A stretch of 13,549 nucleotides of DNA from positions 1 to 13,549 of the forward strand of contig MFPT01000001.1 in assembly GCA_001782805.1 (NCBI GenBank), written 5' to 3'. Shown here piece by piece: positions 1-6,128 of the stretch. Both the position numbers and the translations under genes were made by a program. This DNA is from Candidatus Magasanikbacteria bacterium RIFCSPHIGHO2_01_FULL_41_23. GTDB lineage: Bacteria; Patescibacteria; ABY1; Magasanikbacterales; UBA922. The notes below the pieces were generated by a model, which was not told where the DNA came from, did no database searches, and worked only from the letters and a program-made list of their open reading frames with translations. Position 1 is the stretch's first letter. Each line of letters starts with the position of its first letter.

Positions 1-552
1 CAGACACCGATTCAATTTATTAACACTAATTTTCCGAAAGAGTGCAGAATGGGGTTGACTAATACAGTTGGTTGTTTTTTATTTTATACAATGATATATT
101 TTCCCTGATTATTCGGTGGCAATCATCCCAACCGTGTCACTTGCTCGGTTGTCATCATGTCAGTCATCGCCGCTCGCTCGCAGATAAACTCACTGAATGG
201 CTCACTCCCTACATTGTCCGCTCGGCTTTGATTATTTACAGTATTACATCAGCCTCACGTTCAAACGTGCGCTGACTGACATGAATGCCAACCTCACTAA
301 TGTCAATGTGAAAAATTCGGTCTACTGAATAAGTAAACTGGAGTGAGATCTTTTTCTCGATGCCCGAGCTCGGTCGAGTGGTCGAGAAAAAGATCTCGCG
401 AAGTTTGCTTAAGACTTAGAAAGCTGAGTATATTGACTTACTGAGAATGCATAATCCGTTAGACTATCAGTTGAACAAAAGGATATCGTCGAATTTTGCT
501 TACGTGTTAGTACGAATGAGGTTTGGTTAAGAATTAATATACACATAAATAT
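1..552. other. Non-coding region with inverted repeats
   Basis: I see no convincing gene in this 552-nt stretch. The only open frame of note (72-275) has no ribosome binding site and runs across repeat-like sequence. The middle part (about 120-300) is richer in G+C and full of short GAG/CTC-type motifs. An 11-bp perfect inverted repeat pairs 155-165 with 274-284. A small hairpin lies at 249-275, with arms TCAGC/GCTGA and CACGT/ACGTG. The largest structure is the hairpin at 331-410, listed separately. The 15-mer at 96-110 recurs exactly at 8554-8568 upstream of the transketolase gene. It could hold a degraded element or a structured RNA. Confidence 0.5.
331..410. repeat. 80-nt long hairpin with 16-bp perfect stem
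   Basis: Bases 345-360 and 382-397 are perfect reverse complements (16 bp, beginning GAGATC). Outside them, 331-339 pairs with 402-410 over nine bases with one G-T wobble, separated from the main stem by a small internal loop. The 21-nt loop contains a second palindrome, CCGAGCTCGG, at 364-373. No T-run follows on the plus strand, so an intrinsic terminator for plus-strand transcription is unlikely. The loop resembles the short inserts found in the dehydrogenase and transketolase genes, so it may be a dispersed palindromic repeat. Confidence 0.7.
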
Positions 553-2235
553 ATGAAAGCCTCGGATTTATTAGTCAAAACCTTAGAAAACGAAGGCGTG
601 GAATATATTTTTGGTTTGCCCGGCGAAGAAAATTTGGATTTTGTTGAATCACTGCGAACGTCAAAAATTAAATTAATTGTCACGCGCCACGAACAAGCTG
701 CGGGTTTTATGGCCGCGACATACGGCCGCCTCACCGGCAAAACCGGTGTATGTTTGTCCACTCTCGGTCCGGGCGCGACCAATTTGGTAACCGCGGCCGC
801 GTACGCGCAACTGGGCGCCATGCCCATGCTTATGATCACTGGCCAAAAACCGATCAAAAAAAGTAAACAAGGCCAATTTCAAATTGTGGATGTCGTGGGT
901 ATGATGCGCCCCCTCACCAAATTCGCCAAACAGATCGTGAGTGCGTACAGCATTCCTTCCACCGTACGCGAAGCCTTTCGTATCGCCGAAGAAGAACGGC
1001 CCGGTGCGGTACATTTGGAATTGCCCGAAGACATTGCGGCCGAAGACACCGATGCAACTTTGTTGCAGGTACAAAAACCCCGCCGGCCAGTGGCCGAAGA
1101 CAAAGCCATCGCCCGCGCCGTGGAAATGATTACAACAGCCAAACATCCACTCATTTTAATTGGCGCAGGTGCCAATCGCAAATTAGTTTCCAAAATGCTT
1201 GGAGAATTTATTGATAAAACCGGCATTCCTTTTTTTTGCACGCAAATGGGCAAGGGCGTGGTTGATGAACGACATCCGCTTTATTTAGGAACAGCCGCGC
1301 TTTCAGTCAATGATTTTTTGCACTGCGCCATTGATCGAGCGGATTTAATTATCAATATTGGACACGATGTCGTGGAAAAGCCGCCGTTTATTATGCGACC
1401 GGATAGCGCGAAAGTAATTCACCTTAATTTTTTGAGCGCCAAAGTTGATGAAGTTTATTTTCCTCAATTGGAAGTAATTGGCGACATTGGCAATGCACTG
1501 TGGCAAATAAAGGAAAGACTTGCACTGTTTACCCCGAATGTAATCGAGGGGATCGAGTCCCTAAAGGGCGAGCCGAACCAGAATTTTGATTATTTTTTGA
1601 AAGTAAAAACCCAAATCGACGAACATCTGGCGCGCGACAGCCGCGACGAACGTTTTCCGATTATTCCCCAGCGAATTGTTGAAGAAGTACGCACGGCCAT
1701 GCCCAGCGACGGCATTTTAACCTTGGATAATGGTATGTACAAACTGTGGTTTGCGCGTTATTATCGCGCGCATGAACGTAATACAATTTTGCTTGATAAC
1801 GCATTAGCGACTATGGGAGCTGGATTGCCCTCGGCTATGGCCGCCGCGCTTATTTTTCCCAATAAAAAAATCCTCAGCATTTGTGGTGACGGCGGATTTA
1901 TGATGAATTCGCAAGAATTGGAAACCGCGCTGCGTTTAAAATTAAATTTGACCGTGTTGATTTTGAACGACAGCGGTTATGGCATGATTAAATGGAAACA
2001 GGATGCTGGTGGTTTTGGAAAATTTGGTTTGGATTTTGGTAATCCTGATTTTGTAAAATATGCCGAGGCCTATGGCGCGAATGGATATCGCGTAACTAAA
2101 ACTGCTGATTTAAAAAATATATTAGAAAAATGCCTTAATCAATCGGGCGTGCATATTATTGAAGTACCGATTGATTATTCGGAAAATGAACGCGTGCTGA
2201 CCAATGAATTGCGGGATAAAGCCTGTCTTATTTAA
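553..2235 (+). CDS. Acetolactate synthase-type ThDP enzyme, large subunit
   Basis: This 560-residue protein has the full three-domain layout of the acetolactate synthase/pyruvate oxidase family. These cytosolic enzymes use thiamine diphosphate to decarboxylate pyruvate and join the product to a second 2-oxo acid. The N-terminal Pyr domain carries the cofactor-activating glutamate (Glu47, in RHEQAAGFMA). The ThDP/Mg-binding GDG motif is at 445-447, and its partner Asn-Asp is at 472-473. Length is normal for the family. The sequence resembles the stand-alone IlvB/AlsS-like group. No regulatory subunit (IlvN) and no ilvC or ilvD lies nearby, so branched-chain amino acid synthesis is not supported by context. 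A catabolic (acetolactate/acetoin) or other 2-oxo acid role is equally possible. The ATG at 553 lacks a clear Shine-Dalgarno. Residues around 325-340 are poorly conserved and may include a small insert. The family call is firm; the substrate is not. Confidence 0.85.
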   Translation: MKASDLLVKTLENEGVEYIFGLPGEENLDFVESLRTSKIKLIVTRHEQAAGFMAATYGRLTGKTGVCLSTLGPGATNLVTAAAYAQLGAMPMLMITGQKPIKKSKQGQFQIVDVVGMMRPLTKFAKQIVSAYSIPSTVREAFRIAEEERPGAVHLELPEDIAAEDTDATLLQVQKPRRPVAEDKAIARAVEMITTAKHPLILIGAGANRKLVSKMLGEFIDKTGIPFFCTQMGKGVVDERHPLYLGTAALSVNDFLHCAIDRADLIINIGHDVVEKPPFIMRPDSAKVIHLNFLSAKVDEVYFPQLEVIGDIGNALWQIKERLALFTPNVIEGIESLKGEPNQNFDYFLKVKTQIDEHLARDSRDERFPIIPQRIVEEVRTAMPSDGILTLDNGMYKLWFARYYRAHERNTILLDNALATMGAGLPSAMAAALIFPNKKILSICGDGGFMMNSQELETALRLKLNLTVLILNDSGYGMIKWKQDAGGFGKFGLDFGNPDFVKYAEAYGANGYRVTKTADLKNILEKCLNQSGVHIIEVPIDYSENERVLTNELRDKACLI

Positions 2236-2659
2236 AATTTTAAAAATTAATTGTGGATAAATCAAGCTAAAGACCTTGTTTATTTTTTTTATAAAGAGTA
2301 GAATGATGCACATGCTCGAAATCATCAACTGGATCTAATGATCCAGAAGAAACTTCCGAAGTAAAGGTTGTGGCTACCTGTTCTAAGCCGCCAGAGACCG
2401 TTGTGGTGTAAAGTAGGAAAAACCACACTATTGGTCTCTGTGACTGTTCGGCATGATGTGATTCGCTCTTTTCTTGGTGCCGGCAGTATCCTACTTCTGC
2501 CGTCACCATTCCTCATTTTTGATAAAATAGGTCGTTTACGATCTTTTTTTTTATTTTCCAGAGAGGATTTCATGACTTGTAATTTGTAATTACCAGAGGT
2601 AAAATTCAAGGGAGTTAGTTGTCCGAAAAAATCGGACAAGTGGAATTAAAGGCTTACAT
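2236..2659. other. Intergenic region with two hairpins whose loops are complementary
   Basis: This 424-nt gap holds no gene I would support. Hairpin 1 has a perfect 8-bp outer stem (2392-2399 with 2433-2440) and an inner stem (2402-2406 with 2423-2427). Hairpin 2 has an 11-bp stem with one mismatch (2476-2486 with 2497-2507) and a 10-nt loop. Eight loop bases of hairpin 1, AAGTAGGA at 2411-2418, are perfectly complementary to TCCTACTT at 2489-2496, the loop of hairpin 2, as in a kissing-loop RNA. An 80-codon minus-strand frame (2509-2267) overlaps this region but has no coding support. A third hairpin, nearest the downstream gene, is listed separately. Confidence 0.45.
2619..2639. promoter_or_regulatory. 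Hairpin/operator-like palindrome upstream of the MazF-like gene
   Basis: Bases 2619-2626 (TTGTCCGA) and 2632-2639 (TCGGACAA) form a perfect 8-bp inverted repeat around AAAAA. The repeat ends 20 bases before the ATG of the MazF-like gene and 8 bases before its AAAGG ribosome binding site. Toxin genes are often controlled by a protein bound to such a palindrome or by a leader hairpin, but nothing here shows which, if either, applies. Confidence 0.5.
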
Positions 2660-3124
2660 ATGAAAGATTTTTCCGAATGGCATAATATAAAACATAAAAT
2701 CGAAAATTTTCAAGTTGAAAAACTTTTTCACGACCGCGAAATTTGGTGGTGTTCATTGGGATCTAACATCGGTTTTGAACAAGACGGAAAAAATGCTAAA
2801 TATGAACGACCTATTTTAATTTTTAGAAAATTTAGCAAAGGTATGTTTTGGGGTCTACCGCTAACATCAAAAGAAAAGGATGATATATTCCACCACAAAA
2901 TAATATTGCATTTGATTGATCAAAACGAAAAACCGCAAGAAAAAATTTCGCGAGTTATTTTGTCCCAATTAAGATTATTGAGTGCAAAAAGACTAATACG
3001 ACGCGTGGCTAGAATTAACGAGAAAATATTTGCTGAAATTGAAAAACAGGTAATTAATTTAATCTTAGAAAAAGAAAACGGACTCTTGATAGAGTCCTCG
3101 GGTGCCTTACGGCAATTTGTATAA
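2660..3124 (+). CDS. MazF/PemK-family toxin-like endoribonuclease, solitary
   Basis: This 154-residue protein matches the MazF/PemK fold family, whose members are sequence-specific RNA-cleaving toxins. Recognisable blocks are the first strand (REIWWCSLGSNIGFEQDGKN, about residues 26-45), the ERPILIF strand that follows, the WGLPLTSK block, and the late ILSQLRLLSAKRL block that precedes the C-terminal helix. A ribosome binding site AAAGG (2648-2652) lies 7 bases before the ATG. No antitoxin-like gene is found on either side: upstream is the structured gap and downstream is the dehydrogenase. It may therefore be an orphan toxin, or the partner may lie elsewhere. The last ~18 residues extend past the usual end of the fold and are encoded by a small stem (3080-3085 with 3092-3097). 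RNA cleavage is inferred from the family only. Confidence 0.75.
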   Translation: MKDFSEWHNIKHKIENFQVEKLFHDREIWWCSLGSNIGFEQDGKNAKYERPILIFRKFSKGMFWGLPLTSKEKDDIFHHKIILHLIDQNEKPQEKISRVILSQLRLLSAKRLIRRVARINEKIFAEIEKQVINLILEKENGLLIESSGALRQFV

Positions 3125-3133
3125 TCATTATAC
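3119..3133. promoter_or_regulatory. 15-bp near-perfect palindrome containing TATAAT on both strands
   Basis: GTATAAT-C-ATTATAC has 7-bp arms around one base and gives a perfect -10 hexamer in either direction. It sits at the end of the MazF-like gene, about 40 bases before the dehydrogenase ATG. No good -35 hexamer is visible at the right distance, so it is only a candidate promoter or operator. Confidence 0.3.
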
Positions 3134-3173
3134 CATCAAATAATTTCCTGTCAAGACATAAATAATTTATGCT

Positions 3174-4562
3174 ATGCCCCTCATCTCCATCAATCCCGCC
3201 ACCGGTGAAAAAATTTCGGAAATTCCCGAACTAACGTCTGAACAAATTCAGACTAAATTAGCGCTTGGGGACGATACATTCCAAAAATGGCGCGAAACTG
3301 ATTTCGCCGAACGCGCGGCCAAAATGAAACGTCTAGCCGAAATCCTCCGCGCGAACGCCCAAAAATACGGCGAGATTATGACGCGTGAAATGGGAAAACC
3401 AATCACTGCCGCGCGCGCCGAAGTGGAAAAATGCGCATGGGTCTGTGAGTATTACGCAGAAAACGCAGAAAATTTTTTGTCTCCTGAAATCGCCGAGAGT
3501 GATGCTAGTGAAAGTTTTGTTCGCTTTGATCCCATTGGTCCGGTTTTGGCAGTAATGCCTTGGAATTTTCCCTTTTGGCAAGTGTTGCGATTTGCCGCAC
3601 CAACAATTATGGCGGGAAATGTCGGACTCCTCAAACATGCATCTAATGTACAGGGATGCGCGGCCGCGATTGAAGAATCTTTTATTTTGGCCGGTTTTGC
3701 TCAAGGTATTTTTCAAAACTTGGCCATTGGATCCGGCGCTGTGGAAACGGTAATTCGCGATCCGCGCGTCAAAGCCATTACTTTAACCGGCAGTGAATAC
3801 GCCGGTCGCAAAGTCGCGGAAATTGCCGGCGATGAAATTAAAAAAGTTGTTCTTGAATTAGGTGGCAGTGATCCATTTATTGTGCTCACCGATGCTGATG
3901 TGGCATTGGCAGCCGAAACCGCGGCCACAGCTCGTTTCCAAAATTGCGGCCAAAGTTGCATCGCGGCCAAACGCTTTATTGTGGTGGAAAATGTGGCCGA
4001 AAAATTTATTGAATTATTTAAAATCGCCACGGAAAAATTAATTATTGGCGATCCAATGAATGAGGAAACACAGATAGGACCAATGGTTAATCAAAAATCA
4101 CTTGAAGAAATTGACCGCCAGGTTCAAGAATCAATCAAAAAAGGCGCGCGTTTAATTATCGGCGGAAAAAAATTTGAAGAAACAAGTTTACCACGAGCTT
4201 GTCGAGGGGGTTACTTTTACTCTCCCACTATTTTAGCTGATGTTAAAATTGGAATGCCCGTCTATGACGAAGAAACATTTGGCCCGGTTGCGGCCGTGAT
4301 TACGGTTCGAGACGAAGCCGAAGCTATTCGAGTGGCCAATGATACTCCGTTTGGTTTGGGTTCATCAATTTGGACCAAAAATTTAGATAAAGCCAAACAA
4401 CTAGCCTCACACATTAATGCCGGTTCAGTATTTATCAACGGCCTAGTAAAATCAGACCCACGCCTGCCATTTGGCGGCACCAAAAAATCCGGCTATGGTC
4501 GCGAATTGGCCGGATTTGGAATTAGAGAGTTTGTAAATGTAAAAACCGTTTGGGTTAAGTAG
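3174..4562 (+). CDS. NAD(P)-dependent aldehyde dehydrogenase, succinate-semialdehyde type
   Basis: This 462-residue cytosolic protein is a complete aldehyde dehydrogenase, oxidising an aldehyde to its acid with NAD(P)+. It opens with the INPATGE motif common in succinate-semialdehyde dehydrogenases. The cofactor-site block VMPWNFPFWQ is followed by the general base Glu228 (LELGG) and the nucleophile Cys262 (NCGQSCIAAKR). The 34-residue Glu-Cys spacing is standard for the family. The length and the NCGQSC signature fit the short GabD1/Sad-like group, but the substrate is a guess. A short extra segment (SLPRACRGG) at about residues 339-347 lies where relatives have a tight turn before YFYSPTIL. 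The ATG has no clear Shine-Dalgarno. The stop overlaps the end of convergent gene A. The last 14 codons recur at 6082 and 6979 (listed separately). Confidence 0.9.
   Translation: MPLISINPATGEKISEIPELTSEQIQTKLALGDDTFQKWRETDFAERAAKMKRLAEILRANAQKYGEIMTREMGKPITAARAEVEKCAWVCEYYAENAENFLSPEIAESDASESFVRFDPIGPVLAVMPWNFPFWQVLRFAAPTIMAGNVGLLKHASNVQGCAAAIEESFILAGFAQGIFQNLAIGSGAVETVIRDPRVKAITLTGSEYAGRKVAEIAGDEIKKVVLELGGSDPFIVLTDADVALAAETAATARFQNCGQSCIAAKRFIVVENVAEKFIELFKIATEKLIIGDPMNEETQIGPMVNQKSLEEIDRQVQESIKKGARLIIGGKKFEETSLPRACRGGYFYSPTILADVKIGMPVYDEETFGPVAAVITVRDEAEAIRVANDTPFGLGSSIWTKNLDKAKQLASHINAGSVFINGLVKSDPRLPFGGTKKSGYGRELAGFGIREFVNVKTVWVK
4186..4213. repeat. Repeat-like in-frame insert within the aldehyde dehydrogenase gene
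   Basis: The motif CCACGAGCTTGTCGAGGGGG (4191-4210) encodes an extra SLPRACRGG loop where other family members go directly from a Gly-rich turn to YF-x-PTIL. Its core GAGCTTGTCGAG matches, from memory, a palindromic word dispersed in several candidate-phylum genomes. It resembles the hairpin loop at 363-380 and, more distantly, the transketolase insert at 10081-10136. That it is an inserted repeat is inferred. Confidence 0.45.
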
Positions 4563-5973
4563 ATTCTTCACCAAGTCTTCTTATAAATTGCTCTTTTTTT
4601 TCTTCTAAAACATTCAGTAAACGAACACCTAGTAAAGCTCTTTTTATTTCATCATCTTGCGTCTCATCAATTCGTTCGGAAAAAGTGCTTATATAATCTA
4701 TTATTTTTTTGCCCTTATCAATTCTGGCTTTTTGTTCACCAATTAATGTATCAATATACTGATCAATGTCAGTAACCGACTCTAAATTCCAATGATACAA
4801 GCCCGAACCAAGATCAGCACTGAGTCCAGTCGTATCTTTGGTATCGGCGTAGAGTCGTTCATAATCCCCTCTAGTATTTAACACGAGCGCATTTATTTTT
4901 TTACGTTCCGTTGATTTTTTCCCAAAAAGACTAGTCATTGTTTTAACATCTTCTAATTTTTCAATAAAAGATTCTGCTAACAGTATTTTATCAGTGATAT
5001 CTTTGGTTAATTTATTTGCAGCTTCACGAACTTGCGCCCCTTCACTATCTTTTCCTGTATTATCCGGCTGTATTTCAACATCATTTGGTCTAACATAATT
5101 AAAATTAGACAAAACTTGAAAACAATAGCCTTTGGGATCGAGGTCAAGATCTTGTTTTTTACGAGTGATCTCAGCTGAAAAATTCCGTTGTTCGTCAGAT
5201 ATGTTACTGAAACTTTCTTCTACCATTGTTTCTTTAATTCGACGACTAATAAAAACAATCTCCTTTTTTTTAATACTTTCAAAAAGACCCCGTGACACTT
5301 CAAGAATAGTCTCTTCTACGGCAATTATTCTGGCCGCTTCTGACAAAGTTGGCTCTGTCTCCAATACCGACAATCTTTCATCAATATCGGCAAATAAATT
5401 GTTTATTTCTGAAAATAAATTAACACTTACGGTTCTTCCTGTCTCATTTTCAACCAATTGTATTATTCTTTCGTCGTCTTGCTTATTATCGCTTGTGAAA
5501 TCATAATTAAAAAATTTGGCATTTTCATCAATAACAGCGGAAATAATTGCATTTATTCTTGCTACTTTTCTTGATACTTCAGCAACAGCTTCAGCAGTAA
5601 GTTTTTCTGCATGATTCACTTTTTCAATTACCACAGGATTAATTCCTTCTAATAAATTATGATTTGGAAAAAATGTTAATATTTCTTTATACAAAACAAT
5701 AACTTCCTTAAGATGCTTTATACCTTCCTTAATACTTTGATTGTTTGGATTTTTAATTAATCTTAGTTCTTCCTTTTGGAGCTGTGCTTCATTATAAGAA
5801 ATGGATCTTAAAGTTTCAGCCAAATTACTTTCATCTCTATTTATATCTAAAATTTCGTCAGCTCTCACTGTATCACCATCCCGCACTCCACCTTCTTCTA
5901 CTCCTTCTACTCTGGGCCGAGACGACGATAATTCTTTCATACCTTTTGATCGTTCTGAATTTTCTACAGACAT
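4555..5973 (-). CDS. Gene A: charged coiled-coil protein of unknown function, paralogue of gene C
   Basis: I do not recognise this 472-residue protein. It is soluble (no signal peptide or membrane segment), rich in Glu, Lys, Ile and Leu, and predicted by eye to be largely helical with coiled-coil stretches. It is clearly homologous to gene C. Shared blocks include LEGxNxxVxxxVxxxEK (near residue 110), xSxEQxxFxxxITxKKQ with NYxxPNDVEIQ-DNT in the middle, and a C-terminal EQxxRIxKGxKIIDY-TF-RIDxTQxDxIKR block. The start at 5973 is supported because the flank AAATTTATGTCTG is also conserved at gene C. There is no Shine-Dalgarno. Transcription probably starts from a TTGACA/TACAAT promoter with a poly-G spacer (listed). 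The stop lies inside the dehydrogenase 3' end, overlapping by 8 bp. Expression is predicted to vary with poly-G length. Confidence 0.8.
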   Translation of the reverse strand: MSVENSERSKGMKELSSSRPRVEGVEEGGVRDGDTVRADEILDINRDESNLAETLRSISYNEAQLQKEELRLIKNPNNQSIKEGIKHLKEVIVLYKEILTFFPNHNLLEGINPVVIEKVNHAEKLTAEAVAEVSRKVARINAIISAVIDENAKFFNYDFTSDNKQDDERIIQLVENETGRTVSVNLFSEINNLFADIDERLSVLETEPTLSEAARIIAVEETILEVSRGLFESIKKKEIVFISRRIKETMVEESFSNISDEQRNFSAEITRKKQDLDLDPKGYCFQVLSNFNYVRPNDVEIQPDNTGKDSEGAQVREAANKLTKDITDKILLAESFIEKLEDVKTMTSLFGKKSTERKKINALVLNTRGDYERLYADTKDTTGLSADLGSGLYHWNLESVTDIDQYIDTLIGEQKARIDKGKKIIDYISTFSERIDETQDDEIKRALLGVRLLNVLEEKKEQFIRRLGEEST

Positions 5974-6005
5974 AAATTTAAGTTAAAAAATACTTTATAT
6001 CACGA

Positions 6006-6033
6006 ATTGTACCCCCCCACTTGGATGTGTCAA
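6006..6033 (-). promoter_or_regulatory. Promoter of gene A with a poly-G (7) spacer
   Basis: On the minus strand, TTGACA (6033-6028) and TACAAT (6011-6006) are separated by 16 bp, of which the last seven are G (plus-strand C run at 6012-6018). The start codon lies 32 bases past the -10. The same layout occurs at gene C with ten G. Because the spacer is 9 bp plus the G-run, slippage would move it through the 17-bp optimum, a known basis of phase-variable transcription (for example meningococcal porA). Confidence 0.7.
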
Positions 6034-6055
6034 ATAAAAAATATAATTCCATTAC

Positions 6056-6081
6056 AAAAATGAGTCTATAGACTCATTTTT
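6056..6081. terminator. Bidirectional intrinsic terminator, downstream of gene B
   Basis: A 26-bp perfect palindrome gives an 11-bp stem (AAAAATGAGTC with GACTCATTTTT) around a TATA loop, with a T-run on either strand. On the minus strand it lies about 48 bp beyond the gene B stop and upstream of the gene A promoter, so it should end gene B transcripts. Its right-hand T-run directly abuts the dehydrogenase-tail copy that begins at 6082. Confidence 0.75.
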
Positions 6082-6126
6082 GGTATCCGTGAATTTGTGA
6101 ACATTGAAACGACTTGGATAAAATAA
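6082..6126 (+). pseudogene. Orphan aldehyde dehydrogenase C-terminal tail, copy 2
   Basis: Reading on the plus strand, these 45 bases encode GIREFVNIETTWIK and a TAA stop. The end of the intact dehydrogenase (4518-4562) encodes GIREFVNVKTVWVK. Nucleotide identity to that end is 28 of 45, with most differences at third codon positions, so the sequence once evolved as coding DNA. Nothing upstream of the Gly codon continues the gene apart from one in-frame TTT (Phe, as in the intact gene), which is part of the terminator T-run. The gene B stop codon lies 3 bp beyond this tail. Confidence 0.8.
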
Positions 6127-6128
6127 AT

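Noticed and set aside
96..110. 15-mer shared with 8554-8568 as a regulatory repeat
   Set aside because: Exact but short and AT-rich. One chance match of this size in 13.5 kb of AT-rich DNA is plausible, so it is only mentioned.
72..275. 67-codon plus-strand open frame
   Set aside because: No ribosome binding site, and it reads through inverted-repeat sequence with no recognisable protein pattern.
249..275. tRNA-like T-arm (GTTCAAA loop)
   Set aside because: The stem does not close a seven-base loop correctly, and no acceptor, D or anticodon arm can be built around it.
2267..2509. 80-codon minus-strand open frame in the gap before the MazF-like gene
   Set aside because: Its GAGGA motif touches the ATG with no spacing, it resembles no family I know, and it runs through both hairpins. 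The paired structure explains the conservation-like pattern better.
2325..2639. 104-codon minus-strand open frame overlapping the previous one in another frame
   Set aside because: Composition is unlike a protein gene, and it overlaps both the hairpins and the operator-like palindrome. No ribosome binding site was seen.
3080..3097. Hairpin at the end of the MazF-like gene as a plus-strand terminator
   Set aside because: The stem is only 6 bp, lies inside the coding sequence and is not followed by a T-run on the plus strand.
3174..4562. Operon of ThDP enzyme, MazF-like gene and dehydrogenase
   Set aside because: The 424-nt structured gap before the toxin-like gene and its own ribosome binding site argue against a single unit. 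Functional linkage is not supported.
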